DNA of 64,000 nt from the NCBI GenBank assembly GCA_013397455.1, contig VYZB01000337.1, positions 506,764 to 570,763 of the forward strand, read 5' to 3'. Shown here in pieces: positions 61,701-64,000 of this stretch. Within the stretch, counting starts at the first letter, position 1; every line of letters begins with the position of its first letter. This DNA is from Crotophaga sulcirostris (lineage: Eukaryota > Chordata > Aves > Cuculiformes > Crotophagidae). A program made the position numbers and the translations under genes. A model generated the notes under the pieces. The model did not search any database and was not told the origin of the DNA. It worked only from the letters and a program-made list of their open reading frames with translations.

Positions 61701-64000
61701 TATTTTTATTTCAACGTAGTTAAATTACTCTTTGTTGTTACATCTACCAACAAAATGTACAAAATGCTTTATAACAGGATTTAATCCGATAGCCAGACAT
61801 ATTCACATTAGACACATTCTGACGTAAGACAGAAGAAAAAAATTCCAACCACAAAAGACCAGTTACCTTCTGTAGTAAGAAAATTTAAAAGTTGTCATAA
61901 ATTAGAAATTCAGGTATTTTTTAACCTGCTTTCACTTGGCAAACTATGAGTGAAAATCTGCCATGATTACCATAAATACAAGCAATTATAAGCCAATTAG
62001 AAACTATATCAAAAAGGCTTAAAAATCTTAGTTTCTTTAATTAGCAACATAACAAAGAATTTGTAAAAATTCTGAACTTATTTTCAGAGTAAGGGACTGA
62101 CAGAACAACACATCAGGATTACATAGCTTGTTGTCAGACCCTAATAAACTTGGGGTTTTATTCTTCTGTTTTTAAAGCTGTTTAAATCCTTCCAGAAAAA
62201 AATCTGTAAGATCAGCAAAACTCAAAAGCTGCTGACAGCTTCATGGTAGAAAATGAGCAGAAGGCACCCTCCATCAGAAAACATAAAGGGTATGTGTTCC
62301 ATGTTATCTTTAAAATGATATTTAAAAAGGAAATTCCAGCATACTGCTTGCAGAACTAAAAATTATCTCAAATTAAAACTGGCAGATTGAAATTAGGTAT
62401 TTAAGAGAGAAAAGCAGTTAAATAAAAAGTGACATATCACGCACACATGATGCATTTTCAATCACAGCTTTATTTTTCTAAGTTTTCAAACAGGCAAAAA
62501 ATCCATAGACTACATGCAGATCAAGACTTGAAAGATGACAAAACAAATAAATTAACTAATTATTTTTACTATTTAGCTTTCACATAATTTTTCTTGCTAT
62601 TCTAAACAAAAGAATCACTTCTTTGTTGAGAAAATGTGTTAAAATTAAACTAAAAAACTCATTCTCCTTTCCCTCTGAAAATTCTGTGATGCTTGAATGG
62701 CTTCCAGTTAAATAAATACAATTATTATTGATACTACAGGCTCTTGTCAGCTAATCTGTTAGAGGTTTTTAAATCTAGTTTACAAGAAAATATATTACTC
62801 TGTTTATCCATTTTAATTTAAATGTGAACCAAGTATGTTTTATCACCTTTTTCTTTAATCTAAAAAGTTCAGAGATACTCAGTAAAACAACAAAAAGAAA
62901 CAAGCTTCTTGTATCCTACTAAAAGTTTACAAGATAAGTGATCTAGATTAATGCAAAAATCTAGCAGTAATACGCTTTGTAACAGCAGCAACCAATATAA
63001 TGGCTTCTTTTCCAGGTCAAAAGAAAAGAAACAGCAAAAAAAATAGACAAACACTTCTGAAAAACAATCAGCTCCAAGATGAATCAACTGAAGATCATCA
63101 ACAGAGCCTGCATAGCAGCCTACAGCTCCAAGTGGAATGACAAAAGACATTATGGTAAAGACAAGTTTACAGTAAATTTGAGTAAAGCAAAATTTGGTAT
63201 TCATCCTGAAGCCTCTTCAGTTAAGGTCAATGGTATGTTGAACACCAAGTTAATAATCCAAACAAAGAATACTGTACTAGCTACATTTTGCATAAATCCT
63301 GCTATTAAAAAACAAAACAAAACAAAAAATAAATGTGATGGCAAAGATGTTTATGTAAGTTTCTAAATATACAAAACTATGTATCAATGAAGTGCAAAAC
63401 ACTGCACAGATTGCAAATATCAGTAATATCTGTATATATTCAAAACAATTTTGAAATCTAGTTAAGAAAACTTTATTCATATGATATGAGCATAATTTGT
63501 AGTTGTTAACATAGATCTTATAAATCTTACAATTCTAAAACTTAGAAAATTATGCTGGAAATTATAGCTAGTGTCCCCTTAACAGATAGGTTAACCTAAA
63601 GCATGATAAAACTGTGTGTTCCACACCTGGCTCTACTAAAAGTTTTAACAGAAGCAGGTAAAATATGCAGCTGCATGTAATTCATATTAGATGACAGATG
63701 GATACCTCACTATTTGTTTTGTTCTGTGCTTTTTTTAAAAAGAAAAATATTATGTTTCATATAAAGATGTTACCTATGTTTTTAATGCCAAGCTAGACAA
63801 GAAAGCTACTAAATAATTCCTAGGTACAATACAATGGAAATACTGAGTTGGAAGTAATTTGAAAGTTTACGAACTGTCAAAGGATACCTACAAGCTCTTT
63901 ATAGGAAAACAGAACTCGGTCTTTTCTGAAGCCTAAAGTCACTTTACATCACCTATGAAACTGATGAACTGATGTTTCCATTATCTTATGCTAAAAAAAA
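58793..64000 (-). other. DUSP11-like 5' intron (partial)
   Basis: About 5.2 kb of very AT-rich sequence to the window edge. I looked for a minus-strand exon ending in the expected Pro-(Glu/Asp)-Arg codons with a donor and found none, so the upstream exon and promoter lie beyond 64000. No CpG island is present here. Confidence 0.6.
61200..61260 (+). repeat. Short tandem ATAGTATATAAAT-type repeat
   Basis: Four imperfect copies of a unit like GAATAGTATATAAATAGT within 60 bp. Low complexity. Confidence 0.6.

Noticed and set aside
63079..63366. 95-codon plus-strand frame in the DUSP11-like 5' intron
   Set aside because: No recognisable family, Lys/Asn-rich as expected for AT-rich DNA, and no splice or promoter context.
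1..64000. CRISPR arrays, operons, phage or plasmid functions
   Set aside because: No prokaryotic gene organisation or direct-repeat/spacer pattern; the only regular arrays are the 28-bp minisatellite and the coding repeat of exon H.

Overview
The window is vertebrate nuclear DNA, most likely from a bird. Genes are interrupted by many introns, the background is AT-rich with one sharp CpG island, and the dominant interspersed repeat is the CR1 LINE, with 3' ends and octamer-type tails typical of birds. No prokaryotic features are present. Both recognised genes are on the minus strand and both are cut by the window edges.

Region 839-33683 (minus) holds the 5' part of BTAF1 (TAF172, the vertebrate Mot1 orthologue). 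I could place 23 coding exons. All have GT/AG boundaries and all join in one frame, from the initiator ATG at 33683 to codon 1097. This covers the N-terminal HEAT-repeat array and central region that bind TBP. The C-terminal Snf2-family ATPase is encoded left of position 839, outside the window. Intron 1 is long (about 10.2 kb) and contains a 28-bp minisatellite interrupted by an N, plus CR1 fragments.

Region 33.4-34.85 kb is a CpG island covering BTAF1 exon 1. It carries YY1-, NF-Y(CCAAT)- and ZNF143/THAP11-like sites. Open frames inside it are GC-rich artefacts.

Region 34.85-45.8 kb is intergenic. I recognise no gene there, only CR1 copies and simple AT-rich tracts.

Region 45817-58792 (minus) holds the 3' part of a DUSP11-like RNA 5'-triphosphatase gene (RNA/RNP complex-1-interacting phosphatase family). 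Ten coding exons were placed, including one with the catalytic HCTNGINRTG signature and the terminal stop. The first exon(s) must lie beyond 64000. Its unusual feature is a 912-bp exon (48210-49121) encoding about ten degenerate copies of a ~31-residue charged/aromatic repeat. That exon and its two neighbours are symmetric (same phase at both ends), so the whole C-terminal tail is built from exons that could be skipped in frame.

The two genes are tandem, with the DUSP11-like gene upstream of BTAF1. One acts on RNA 5' ends and the other on TBP turnover at promoters. Nothing in the sequence shows that they are co-regulated. The best candidate for something under-described is the repeat-expanded C-terminal tail of the DUSP11-like protein.
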